From an uncultured Desulfuromonadales bacterium (GTDB taxonomy: Bacteria > Desulfobacterota > Desulfuromonadia > Desulfuromonadales > Geopsychrobacteraceae), in the NCBI GenBank assembly GCA_945787295.1, contig CALZHQ010000056.1, positions 1 through 19,202 of the forward strand: DNA of 19,202 nucleotides. The letters are read 5' to 3'. This document shows, piece by piece, positions 8,850-15,817 of this stretch. The position numbers and the translations under genes are program-made. Numbering within the stretch: the stretch's first letter is position 1; the number at the start of each line of letters is the position of its first letter. The notes beneath the pieces were generated by a model. The model was not told the origin of the DNA and searched no databases. It saw only the letters and a program-made list of their open reading frames with translations.

Positions 8850-9563
8850 ATGATTCGATTGCGCCTGGGTGCTGACAGGTTACTAGCGCAATTGTTGCCG
8901 CCAGCCTGCCCTTTGTGCAGTCACACCTTTCCTGTCTCTTGGGCGGAGCCTTTCTGTCCCGACTGTCTGCCCGGTTTTCGCGCTCTGCCAAATGCTCATT
9001 GCTCCTGTTGTGCCCTCCCCTTTCCCGGTACAGAAAACAGCTCTCACCTGTGTGGTCGCTGTCTGAAAAAAACACCTGCTTATAGAAAAGTTTATACCGT
9101 CGGGCCTTATGACAGCACCATGCGCGATGCGATTCAGCAGTTCAAATTCAATCAGCGGATCGGTCTGGACCGCCCGTTTGGCAAACTGCTAAATCGGGTC
9201 ATCAACAGCGACCTGCAGGTTGATCTGATCGTTCCTGTTCCGCTTCATCCCAGGCGCTTAAAACGGCGCAGCTACAATCAGTCATTACTGTTGGCACGTG
9301 AACTCGGACGTCTTCGAAACCTTCCGGTTGAGACTAAACTGTTGCAGAAAACTTCTGACACGCTTGCCCAGCAGGAACTCTCGGCCCGCGAGCGGGAACG
9401 TAATTTGAGACAAGTGTTTCAGGTGACACGGAAACTTCAGGGAGAGAAGTTGTTGTTGGTTGATGACGTCATGACCACCGGATCGACGGTTCAGGCTTGT
9501 GGTCAGGTCCTGCTGGATGCCGGTGCCGCAGGGGTCGAGGTTGCGGTTCTTGCTCGTGCCTAG
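8850..9563 (+). CDS. comF: ComF-family phosphoribosyltransferase-like protein
   Basis: A 237-residue ComF/GntX-family protein. The N-terminal part holds several cysteine pairs that look metal-binding (C20-x2-C23, C36-x2-C39, CSCC at 51-54, C68-x2-C71). The C-terminal half is a type I phosphoribosyltransferase fold: VDLIVPVPLHPRRLKRRSYNQ, then SARERERNLRQVF, then the PRPP-binding loop LLLVDDVMTTGSTV at about 206-219. ComF is needed for DNA uptake in naturally competent bacteria, but homologues are widespread in non-competent ones and the substrate is unresolved. So the name marks family only. The ATG at 8850 follows a strong GGGGGAGGGGG tract. It is probably the last gene of the housekeeping block. 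Confidence 0.93.
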   Translation: MIRLRLGADRLLAQLLPPACPLCSHTFPVSWAEPFCPDCLPGFRALPNAHCSCCALPFPGTENSSHLCGRCLKKTPAYRKVYTVGPYDSTMRDAIQQFKFNQRIGLDRPFGKLLNRVINSDLQVDLIVPVPLHPRRLKRRSYNQSLLLARELGRLRNLPVETKLLQKTSDTLAQQELSARERERNLRQVFQVTRKLQGEKLLLVDDVMTTGSTVQACGQVLLDAGAAGVEVAVLARA

Positions 9564-9572
9564 CAGGGGGTC

Positions 9573-9596
9573 CTTTTCGCTGAATGGAAAGTTTTT
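9573..9596 (+). terminator. Possible weak intrinsic terminator after comF
   Basis: CTTTTC (9573-9578) can pair with GGAAAG (9586-9591) including one T-G wobble, with a 7-base loop and then TTTTT at 9592-9596. The stem is short and AT-rich, so termination would be weak. It fits the end of the comF transcript by position. Confidence 0.3.
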
Positions 9597-9624
9597 GGTC
9601 GAACGCCCGGGTGGGTGGTATAGT
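9595..9624 (+). promoter_or_regulatory. Candidate sigma70-type promoter for the histidine kinase
   Basis: TTGGTC (9595-9600, 3 of 6 to TTGACA) lies 18 bases before TATAGT (9619-9624, 5 of 6 to TATAAT). The -10 is preceded by TG plus one base (9616-9618), forming an extended -10 element. It lies 45 bases upstream of the kinase ATG. Prediction from sequence only. Confidence 0.45.
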
Positions 9625-9669
9625 CCGAGAATATCTGCATGTAACTTGCTTTTGCCTTGAGGGGGCTGA

Positions 9670-11130
9670 ATGAAGTCGGATCTCTACCGTCTGCTTGCCG
9701 AATACCCACTCGAAACCCTGCTGCAAACCATCCCCACAGGTCTGTTTCTGGTCAATACCGATTTGCAGGTTGTCTATTGGAACGCAGAAGCTGAACGGAT
9801 CACCGGCTACTCTGCAGTTGAAGCGGTCGGCCAGCATTGCTCTTTTCTTGAAGGTATTCCCTGCCAGGACAAGTGCGGCCTGTTTCACGGTCTGGTGCCT
9901 AAGCCGGTCATCGGTATCAGTTGTTCAGTGCAGCATAAACATGGACAACGGCTTGAGTTGAGCAAGAATGTCGATCTGCTGCGGGATGAGAACGGTCAGG
10001 TCATCGGTGGAATCGAAGCGTTCGTCGATATCAGCCGGCTGAAGAAACTGGAAGACAGTTTACGTGGTGAAGTCGAAGATCGGACCCGTGAACTGGAACT
10101 GGAAAAAGCGGCTTTGCGATCGGTTCTCGATGGTATGACCGACCCGGTTTATATCTGTGATGCCGAGTTCAAGATCTCTTTTATCAACCGGGCGATGCGC
10201 GATATTTTTGGTGATATCAGCGGCCAGATCTGTTATCGGGCGCTGCATAAGCTTGACACCGTCTGCGATGCCTGCCCGCTGCCAGAGGTGTTGGCGGGGC
10301 AGGTCGTCTGTCGCGAAAGGGATCTCAAGCAGCAGGGGCGGACCTATGAAATTGTCCATTCACCTTTTCCGATGGCCGAGAAACCGACGCATAAACTGGG
10401 TGTGTTCCGTGATATTACCGAGCGAAAAGCGGCAGAAAGACGCCTCCAGCAGGCGAATCGAGAGCTGGATGCTTTCGTCTCGACCGTTTCCCACGATTTG
10501 CGTTCCCCCTTGACCCCCTTGATCGGCTTTGCCGAGTTATTGGAAGATCGATACTCAGATGTGCTTGATGATATCGGTCGCGAATCGATCAGGGAGATCA
10601 TGCATACTGCCTCCAAAATGAAAGTGCTGCTGGAAGATCTTTTGACTCTGGCACGGGTGGGGCAGTTGAAGAATCCACAACAGGATGTCGATGCCACCCA
10701 GGTTGCCGAAGATGTTCTGCTGGAGTTGGCAGATAAAGTGGTTGAACGGCAGGCAAGAGTGAAAATTATGCCGTTGCCCGACATCCGTATCCCGGAGTCG
10801 CTGCTGACCGATCTGTTCCGTAATTTATTGGCGAATGCGCTGAAATATGCTGCTGTTAAAGATCCGCGCATTCAGGTTGCTGGCGAACCCTTTGCTGACC
10901 GGGTCCGGTACCGCGTGATTGACCACGGTCCTGGTATCCCTGTCGCTGAGCAGGATGAAATATTCGAACCCTTCCGGCGTGGCAGCAGCAGTTCCGGAGC
11001 GCCGGGAACAGGCCTTGGATTGGCAACAGTGGCAAAAATCGCCCGCATCTATAACGGCTCAGCCTGGGTGGAAGAGACCCCTCATGGTGGAGCAACATTT
11101 GTTGTCGAACTCTTCCCGCCGATCGATTAA
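9670..11130 (+). CDS. Soluble PAS-PAS sensor histidine kinase with cysteine clusters
   Basis: A 486-residue kinase with no membrane segment, so cytosolic. PAS1 (about 12-125, TGLFLVNTDLQVVYWN through EAFVDISRLKKLE) and PAS2 (about 147-252, DPVYICDAEFKISFIN through GVFRDITERKAAE) are joined by a short coiled coil (about 125-147). The HisKA domain has H-box VSTVSHDLRSPLTPLIGF with phospho-acceptor H275. The ATPase domain has N-box LFRNLLANALKYA, G1 DHGPGIP and G2 GTGLGLATV. Each PAS domain carries a cysteine group: C57-x7-C65-x3-C69 and C188-x10-C199-x2-C202. These could bind a metal, an Fe-S cluster or respond to redox state (inference). No receiver domain or adjacent response regulator is visible, so its partner is elsewhere. 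GAGGGGG at 9659-9665 supports the ATG. It lies directly upstream of the TRAP operon, a possible but unproven target. Confidence 0.92.
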   Translation: MKSDLYRLLAEYPLETLLQTIPTGLFLVNTDLQVVYWNAEAERITGYSAVEAVGQHCSFLEGIPCQDKCGLFHGLVPKPVIGISCSVQHKHGQRLELSKNVDLLRDENGQVIGGIEAFVDISRLKKLEDSLRGEVEDRTRELELEKAALRSVLDGMTDPVYICDAEFKISFINRAMRDIFGDISGQICYRALHKLDTVCDACPLPEVLAGQVVCRERDLKQQGRTYEIVHSPFPMAEKPTHKLGVFRDITERKAAERRLQQANRELDAFVSTVSHDLRSPLTPLIGFAELLEDRYSDVLDDIGRESIREIMHTASKMKVLLEDLLTLARVGQLKNPQQDVDATQVAEDVLLELADKVVERQARVKIMPLPDIRIPESLLTDLFRNLLANALKYAAVKDPRIQVAGEPFADRVRYRVIDHGPGIPVAEQDEIFEPFRRGSSSSGAPGTGLGLATVAKIARIYNGSAWVEETPHGGATFVVELFPPID

Positions 11131-11222
11131 AGCTTCCTGCGTTTAAGGTTTTATTACCACTTAATTGATCCTAGCGACCGATTAATGTTTCCTGTCTGGG
11201 TATAATTTAAACCACGGTTTTA

Positions 11223-11250
11223 AAATATTTTCTGGAATATGGGAATATTT
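11223..11250. promoter_or_regulatory. Candidate operator: inverted repeat upstream of the TRAP promoter
   Basis: AAATATT (11223-11229) and AATATTT (11244-11250) form a 7-bp inverted repeat with a 14-base spacer. Inside it GGAATAT occurs twice (11234-11240 and 11242-11248) with an 8-base period. The block sits 11 bases upstream of the proposed -35, a typical location for an activator site. AT-rich arms make chance occurrence possible. Confidence 0.35.
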
Positions 11251-11261
11251 GGCTCATATCA

Positions 11262-11290
11262 TTGACAAAGGCTTTATTGCTGGGGAGAAT
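11262..11290 (+). promoter_or_regulatory. Candidate sigma70-type promoter of the dctPQM operon
   Basis: A perfect -35 TTGACA (11262-11267) lies exactly 17 bases before GAGAAT (11285-11290, 4 of 6 to TATAAT). This would give a 5' leader of about 75 bases before the dctP ATG. A perfect TATAAT at 11201-11206 also exists upstream but has no recognisable -35 at 16-18 bases. The 11131-11370 gap holds no gene that I can support. Confidence 0.55.
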
Positions 11291-11370
11291 TGCCAAATGC
11301 AACTGAAAAGGTGTTAGTTGCTTTTCGAAAGGGCTTTTCACTAATCTTTCTGAGGTGGAGGAGATGGATG

Positions 11371-12450
11371 ATGAAATCAGTATTACGTTTGACCATTTGT
11401 ATGCTGGCAATTTGCTCGCTGTTGGTCGGCACCTGTGTCACTCAAGCAGAGGCCGCCCCCAAGTATCGTTGGAAACTGGCCCAGACCTGGGGGACGGGTT
11501 TTCCGATTTTTGGTGACGCGGTTATCAAGATGGCCGACATGGTCAAGGAGATGTCGAACGGAGAAATGGAGATCCGGATCGATTCTTCAAACAAGCACAA
11601 AGCTGCTTTCGGCATTCTTGATATGGTCAAGGCGGGTCAGTACGAGATGGGTCATTCGGCCTCTTACTACTGGAAAGGCAAGGACCAGAACACCCTGTTC
11701 TTTACCACCATGCCGTTCGGCATGATCGCTCCTGAGCAATATGCCTGGTTCTATTACGGCGGTGGAATGGAGCTGATGAGGGAGGTTTATGACAAGCACG
11801 GAGTCTATTCCTTCCCGGGGGGGAACACCAGCAATCAGATGGGGGGCTGGTTCCAGAAAGAGATCAAGGGTCTGGATGATTTAAAGGGCCTGAAAATGCG
11901 GATCCCCGGGTTTGCCGGTGAAGTTCTCTCCAAGCTCGGTGTCGTGGTCACCAATATCCCCCCGGGCGAACTTTACACGGCCCTCGATCGCGGGACCATC
12001 GATGCTCTTGAATGGGTCGGCCCTTCGCTCGATCTGAATATGGGTTTCCACAAGATAGCCCCTTACTACTACACGGGCTGGCATGAGCCGGCAACCGAAC
12101 TGCAGTTTATGGTTAACAAGAAAAAGTTCGATGCCCTGCCGGCGCATCTGCAGAAAATCGTTGAAACGGCAATGCAATTTGCCGCCTACGACATGTACGC
12201 CCGTTCGTACAATGACAGTGCCGAAAACTGGGACAAAATTGCGACTGAATACCCGAACGTCAAGATCAAGACTTTCCCGAAGGACGTTATTGCGGCAATG
12301 AAGGCAGAGAATGAGAAGCTGCTCAAGGAAACGGCTTCCAAGGATCCGGTGTTCAAGAAAATTTATGATGCCCAGACGGCCTACATGAAAAAAGCGCGGC
12401 GTTGGACCGAGATATCCGATTACGCATATCTGAAAGATAATCTCGAGTAA
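11371..12450 (+). CDS. dctP: TRAP transporter periplasmic solute-binding protein (DctP family)
   Basis: A 359-residue secreted protein. A signal peptide (about 1-28, KSVLRLTICMLAICSLLVG) ends at AEA-AP. The mature part follows the DctP pattern: YRWKLAQTWGTGFPIFGD, MVKAGQYEMGHSASYYWKGK, FFTTMPFGM, then FQKEIKGLDDLKGLKMRIPG with the conserved substrate-carboxylate arginine (about R177), then GELYTALDRGTIDALEWVGP and YYTGWHEPATELQFMVN. The MGHSASYYWKG/EWVGP/GWHEP pattern resembles the branch often labelled mannitol/chloroaromatic, whose members bind organic acids including lactate or 2-oxo acids. The true ligand cannot be read from sequence. ATG 11371 is favoured because GGAGGAG at 11357-11363 is 7 bases away; ATG 11368 is an alternative. 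It heads the dctPQM operon. Confidence 0.95.
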   Translation: MKSVLRLTICMLAICSLLVGTCVTQAEAAPKYRWKLAQTWGTGFPIFGDAVIKMADMVKEMSNGEMEIRIDSSNKHKAAFGILDMVKAGQYEMGHSASYYWKGKDQNTLFFTTMPFGMIAPEQYAWFYYGGGMELMREVYDKHGVYSFPGGNTSNQMGGWFQKEIKGLDDLKGLKMRIPGFAGEVLSKLGVVVTNIPPGELYTALDRGTIDALEWVGPSLDLNMGFHKIAPYYYTGWHEPATELQFMVNKKKFDALPAHLQKIVETAMQFAAYDMYARSYNDSAENWDKIATEYPNVKIKTFPKDVIAAMKAENEKLLKETASKDPVFKKIYDAQTAYMKKARRWTEISDYAYLKDNLE

Positions 12451-12473
12451 TATTCGTATCTGGAGATAAGAAA

Positions 12474-12504
12474 GGCTCCCGGCACCCCTGTCGGGAGCCC
12501 TTTT
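12474..12504 (+). terminator. Strong stem-loop between dctP and dctQ
   Basis: GGCTCCCGGCA (12474-12484) pairs with TGTCGGGAGCC (12489-12499) through 11 pairs, one of them G-T, closing a CCCC tetraloop. C then TTTT follows at 12500-12504. It has the form of a GC-rich intrinsic terminator, yet dctQ starts 32 bases later in the same orientation. It probably gives partial termination and/or protects the dctP mRNA 3' end, so that the binding protein is made in excess of the membrane subunits (inference). Confidence 0.8.
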
Positions 12505-12535
12505 ACTGTTTCCCCTTACCCCTGGCAGGATGGTC

Positions 12536-13075
12536 ATGCTGTTAAAAACTGAACGCGCTTTGGATCGTTTTTCCGATTATGTTGGCTATGTTGCTGCTGC
12601 ATTGATGCTGCTGCTGCTGGCTAATGTGTTTTACGATACGATCATGCGCTATTTTTTCCGTTCCGGGTCGATCGCCTTGCAGGAAATGGAGTGGCACATT
12701 TTCTCCGTGGTCTTTCTTTTCGGGATTCCTTATGCCTTGAAAACTGAGGGGCATGTGCGGGTTGATGTGCTGTACGACAAGTTTAGTCCTAAGTGGAAAG
12801 CTATTGTCAATATCCTGGGAGCACTGGTTTTTTTGATACCCTTATCGGTGCTGATTATTGACGGTTCAACCTGGTTTGTGCATGAGGCCTTCACGATGAA
12901 TGAAATCAGCGGTGATCCGGGTGGCCTGACCCACCGCTATCTGATCAAGGCGCTGATTCCCCTCTCCTTTGTTTTTCTGCTGGTTTCAGCCGCCGGATTC
13001 ATAGTGCGTAATATCCGAATTTTTCGCGGCTTGGAATTACCACCCAAGCATAATATCGAAGACGATATTCTTTGA
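12536..13075 (+). CDS. dctQ: TRAP transporter small membrane subunit (DctQ family)
   Basis: A 179-residue inner-membrane protein with four hydrophobic segments (roughly 16-37, 50-70, 87-108 and 139-160). It has the family motifs: VFYDTIMRYFF after the first helix, then ALQEMEWHIFSVVFLFGIPYALKTEGHVRVDVLY. DctQ partners with DctM in the transport complex and helps dock the loaded binding protein. The short acidic cytoplasmic tail ends EDDIL. ATG 12536 is preferred because AGGA at 12527-12530 lies 5 bases upstream; ATG 12530 would add two residues. It lies between dctP and dctM in the usual order. Confidence 0.95.
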   Translation: MLLKTERALDRFSDYVGYVAAALMLLLLANVFYDTIMRYFFRSGSIALQEMEWHIFSVVFLFGIPYALKTEGHVRVDVLYDKFSPKWKAIVNILGALVFLIPLSVLIIDGSTWFVHEAFTMNEISGDPGGLTHRYLIKALIPLSFVFLLVSAAGFIVRNIRIFRGLELPPKHNIEDDIL

Positions 13076-13132
13076 TCTGAACTTAGAAATAAGAGTGAAA
13101 ATACTATTCATTTATAGAAGGAACCTGGCTTA

Positions 13133-14440
13133 ATGATTGGTTTAGTGATGTTTGCCGTCTGTCTGCTGTTACTGCTGGCCGGTTTTCCGGTCGCATTTAC
13201 TTTTGGCGGGGCGGCGGTGGTTTTTGGCCTGATTGCCGAGGGGCAGGGCATCTTTGCTATGATGCCGCACCGGATCTGGTCGGTTATGAATAACACCATC
13301 CTGATGGCGATACCGCTGTTTATCTTCATGGGGATTGTGCTGCAGAAGTCGAAGTTGGCTGAAAGGCTGCTGGAATCGATGGGTTTTCTGTTTGGCGAGA
13401 TCCGCGGCGGGATCGCTATTTCGACGGTGCTGGTTGGTGCTTTGCTGGCCGCATCCACCGGAGTTGTCGGTGCCAGTGTCGTCGCCATGGGGGTCATCTC
13501 CCTGCCGGTCATGCTCAAATACAATTACGACAAAAAGCTGGCGACCGGCTCTATCTGCGCTGCTGGGACTTTGGGGCAGATTATTCCGCCGTCGATTGTG
13601 CTGATTATCCTCGGCGACGTTTTTCAGGAACCGGTCGGAGACCTTTTCAAGGCGGCATTCTGGCCGGGGTTGTCACTGGTTCTTTTCTATGTCATTTACA
13701 TTCTGATCCTCGCCTATTTTAAAAAGGATCTCGCCCCACCGATCCGTCTCGATGACTCGCACGGGACAAAAAAGCAACAAGTTTTTATCGCCTTGCGGGC
13801 GATCGTTCCGCCGCTGGTGTTGATTGTTCTGGTTCTCGGTTCGATCCTGTTCGGGGTTGCCACACCGACCGAATCTTCCGCCATCGGTGGTGTCGGGGCA
13901 ATTATCCTTGCTGGCATGTATCAGCAGCTGTCGATCCGGATGGTCTGGGACAGTGCCCTGGAAACGACTAAAATCACCGCGATGGTGTTTGCCATTCTGG
14001 TTGGAGCAACCGCCTTTTCGATGGTGTTCACCTATACCGGTGGTGATTACCTGGTCGAAGACTTTATGATGGGACTTCCCGGTGAGAAGTGGGGCTTCCT
14101 GATTTTGTCGATGCTGCTGATCATGGCGCTCGGTTTTTTTATCGATTTTGTTGAGATCTCATATATTGTCGTGCCGATTCTGGCACCGATCGCCCTCAAC
14201 CTGGGCATTAACCCGGTCTGGTACGCGATTCTGGTCGCCATGAACCTGCAGACCTCGTTTTTGACGCCGCCGTTCGGCTTCAGCCTCTTTTATCTGAAGG
14301 GGGTGGCCCCCCCAGAGGTTAAAACGACAGATATCTATTCCGGGGTGTTGCCGTTTATTATTCTTCAGGTGCTGGTGCTGGCGATCCTGGTGATTTTTCC
14401 GGAACTCTTTGGATTGAGCAGTGACTATTCCGGCTTTTAA
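13133..14440 (+). CDS. dctM: TRAP transporter large membrane subunit (DctM family)
   Basis: A 435-residue, very hydrophobic protein with about a dozen predicted transmembrane helices. It is the permease that moves substrate with Na+ or H+ down the ion gradient. Motifs seen: MAIPLFIFMGIVLQKSKLAERLLE, GGIAISTVLVGALLAASTGVVGASV, AAGTLGQIIPPSIVLIILGD, GVATPTESSAIGGVGA and LQTSFLTPPFGFSLFYLKGVAP, all typical of DctM/SiaM. The length is normal for a stand-alone (unfused) DctM. AAGGA at 13118-13122 supports the ATG. It is the last gene of the operon, followed by a perfect terminator palindrome. Confidence 0.96.
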   Translation: MIGLVMFAVCLLLLLAGFPVAFTFGGAAVVFGLIAEGQGIFAMMPHRIWSVMNNTILMAIPLFIFMGIVLQKSKLAERLLESMGFLFGEIRGGIAISTVLVGALLAASTGVVGASVVAMGVISLPVMLKYNYDKKLATGSICAAGTLGQIIPPSIVLIILGDVFQEPVGDLFKAAFWPGLSLVLFYVIYILILAYFKKDLAPPIRLDDSHGTKKQQVFIALRAIVPPLVLIVLVLGSILFGVATPTESSAIGGVGAIILAGMYQQLSIRMVWDSALETTKITAMVFAILVGATAFSMVFTYTGGDYLVEDFMMGLPGEKWGFLILSMLLIMALGFFIDFVEISYIVVPILAPIALNLGINPVWYAILVAMNLQTSFLTPPFGFSLFYLKGVAPPEVKTTDIYSGVLPFIILQVLVLAILVIFPELFGLSSDYSGF

Positions 14441-14477
14441 TTACTGCGGAGGCGCTCTGCCTTAGGGGGTGCTGACG

Positions 14478-14510
14478 CAAAAGGCCGCGCAATTGCGCGG
14501 CCTTTTGTAT
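14478..14510. terminator. Perfect bidirectional Rho-independent terminator
   Basis: Positions 14478-14507 form a perfect 30-base palindrome: the left arm CAAAAGGCCGCGCAA (14478-14492) is followed directly by its exact reverse complement. The core is GGCCGCGC with A-runs on the 5' side and TTTT on the 3' side. It lies between convergent dctM (+) and the ferritin-like gene (-), and can terminate both transcripts. Confidence 0.93.
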
Positions 14511-14528
14511 TATCTGAACCGGTTGCTG

Positions 14529-15026
14529 CTATTCGCGAACGAAAGTATCGATGTCGGTCTCGTGCGGCATCCCCATGATGCGGGCATACTCCGACTCGAT
14601 CAGCTGGTAGTGATGGTTGGTCGACTTGGCGTTATCTTCGAAGATAGCGCGGACTTCAGGATCTTCGATTTTGGCGGCCATTTCGCGCAGGCTTTCCTCG
14701 AGACGCTTCTCTTTTTCCATCGCCAGTTCCATCGCCTTCTGGTCGCTGAAGTTGGCCAGCAGGGCCTTGTCGAGGTCGGACAACCACTCGCCTTCCTGAT
14801 CCGGATCGGCAGCGATGAACTCGTCGAACGGCGGCAGGTCACACTCGATGCACTTGTCAAAGAAGTGCTTGGCGTGCTCACGCTCTTCGCGGGCCAGCAG
14901 TTCAAAGGTTTTGATCGCGTCAGCGTTCTTCATCTGCTTGGCTGCGATTTCGTAGAAGTTCATGGCATTCTTTTCAGTCTGAACCGAACGGATCAGAGCA
15001 TTTTTTACATCGATGTCGCTAAGCAT
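14529..15026 (-). CDS. Rubrerythrin/ferritin-like four-helix protein, one ligand motif altered
   Basis: A 165-residue ferritin-superfamily protein. Helix A has E18 in QTEKNAMNFYEIAA and helix B the ExxH motif E48-R-E-H51 in AREEREHAKHFF, as in rubrerythrin-type diiron proteins. Helix C has E106 in AMEKEKR. In helix D, where a second ExxH is expected, I read T136-N-H-H139 in NAKSTNHHYQLIESEY, so one carboxylate ligand looks replaced. There is no rubredoxin domain. It may be a peroxidase-like, storage-accessory or non-canonical metal protein; the function is not assigned. The start is supported by AAGGAGGA (complement of 15035-15042). It lies 36 bases downstream of the ferritin gene, probably in one transcript, and ends at the bidirectional terminator. 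Confidence 0.88.
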   Translation of the reverse strand: MLSDIDVKNALIRSVQTEKNAMNFYEIAAKQMKNADAIKTFELLAREEREHAKHFFDKCIECDLPPFDEFIAADPDQEGEWLSDLDKALLANFSDQKAMELAMEKEKRLEESLREMAAKIEDPEVRAIFEDNAKSTNHHYQLIESEYARIMGMPHETDIDTFVRE

Positions 15027-15062
15027 GGGGTGGATCCTCCTTCTCTCTCTTTATAAAGATAA

Positions 15063-15572
15063 TTATTCAGCTGCAATCGGGGTGAAAACACGTGCTGCCA
15101 GCTCCTGGTCAATCATCAGCAGCCCGCGGCCATCCCCTTCGACCATTTGTAGTTTTTTGATAATCAGCCCGGCGCTGGCTTCTTCTTCTACCTGCTCGGT
15201 GACAAACCACTGCAGCTCAATCTGGGCGGCGTGGTTTTTTTCCTCTTGCGCCAGTTCCATCAGGTTGCTAATGCGGCTGGTGACGATCTGTTCGTGGGCC
15301 AGCGCTGTTTCGAAGGCTTCCAGGGGGGAACTGTACTCGTTGCGCGGCTCTTCCATCGCCAGCATCTTGGCCCGGCCGCCCGCCTCGCAGACAAAGTTGA
15401 ACATTTTTTCCGCGTGGGACAGTTCTTCCTGGTACTGGACGCCCATCCAGTTGGCCATTCCGGGAAAATCTTCAGCTTCGAAATAGGCCTGCATCGCTTT
15501 GTAGATCAGTGCCGAGTGGATTTCAAAGGCAATTTGAGCATTGAATGCATCGACAAGTTTGTCACTAATCAT
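15063..15572 (-). CDS. ftnA: Bacterial non-heme ferritin (FtnA type)
   Basis: A 169-residue ferritin that oxidises Fe(II) at a diiron ferroxidase centre and stores it as a mineral in a 24-mer cage. The ligand set of E. coli FtnA can be read at matching numbers: E17, E50, H53, E94, Q127 and E130. The third-site residues E49, E126 and E129 (in QEELSHAEK and TEQVEEEAS) are also present. No heme-ligand methionine of the bacterioferritin type is evident. GGAGG (complement of 15580-15584) precedes the ATG. It is the first gene of a minus-strand pair with the rubrerythrin-like gene; the two would work together in iron and peroxide handling in an anaerobe (inference). Confidence 0.96.
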   Translation of the reverse strand: MISDKLVDAFNAQIAFEIHSALIYKAMQAYFEAEDFPGMANWMGVQYQEELSHAEKMFNFVCEAGGRAKMLAMEEPRNEYSSPLEAFETALAHEQIVTSRISNLMELAQEEKNHAAQIELQWFVTEQVEEEASAGLIIKKLQMVEGDGRGLLMIDQELAARVFTPIAAE

Positions 15573-15625
15573 GTGCTAACCTCCAAGATCTGAATTAGAA
15601 AAAATCGACTGGTGAATAGGTGACA

Positions 15626-15655
15626 ATTATACTCATGAATTAAAAATATCATCAA
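15626..15655 (-). promoter_or_regulatory. Candidate sigma70-type promoter for the ferritin pair
   Basis: On the minus strand, TTGATG (complement of 15650-15655; 4 of 6 to TTGACA) is 18 bases before a perfect TATAAT (complement of 15626-15631). This lies about 55 bases upstream of the ferritin ATG. The surrounding AT-rich DNA contains TGATGAT-like pieces that only loosely resemble a Fur site, so I do not call one. Confidence 0.6.
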
Positions 15656-15735
15656 TAAGAATCCGTATACTAGCAGAAGTGCCGACTGAATATCACCAAA
15701 AATCCCCAATTTGTAAAACTTTCTCTCTTGTAGTT

Positions 15736-15754
15736 AGTGTACACTGTCGACAGT
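15736..15754. promoter_or_regulatory. Two overlapping perfect palindromes upstream of engB
   Basis: AGTGTACACT (15736-15745) and ACTGTCGACAGT (15743-15754) are both perfect palindromes that share three bases. They lie in the divergent gap between ferritin and engB, 64 bases before the engB ATG. They could be a repressor or activator site for either gene. The rest of the 15585-15817 gap shows nothing I can name besides the ferritin promoter. Confidence 0.3.
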
Positions 15755-15817
15755 TGCCAGGTTCTGGTTTCTGGACTATTCTCAACCACCCAAGTCAATT
15801 ATCGAAGTGGATCAAAT

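Noticed and set aside
11244..11268. Sigma54-like TGGCTC...TTGA upstream of dctP
   Set aside because: The GG to GC spacing does not fit the -24/-12 pattern and the -12 GC is missing; the same bases form a perfect sigma70 -35 instead.
14469..15056. 195-codon plus-strand open frame over the ferritin-like gene
   Set aside because: It starts inside the bidirectional terminator and is antisense to a clear four-helix protein with a good ribosome-binding site on the minus strand.
15632..15660. Possible Fur box upstream of ferritin
   Set aside because: Only scattered matches to the GATAATGATAATCATTATC pattern in AT-rich DNA; not better than chance.
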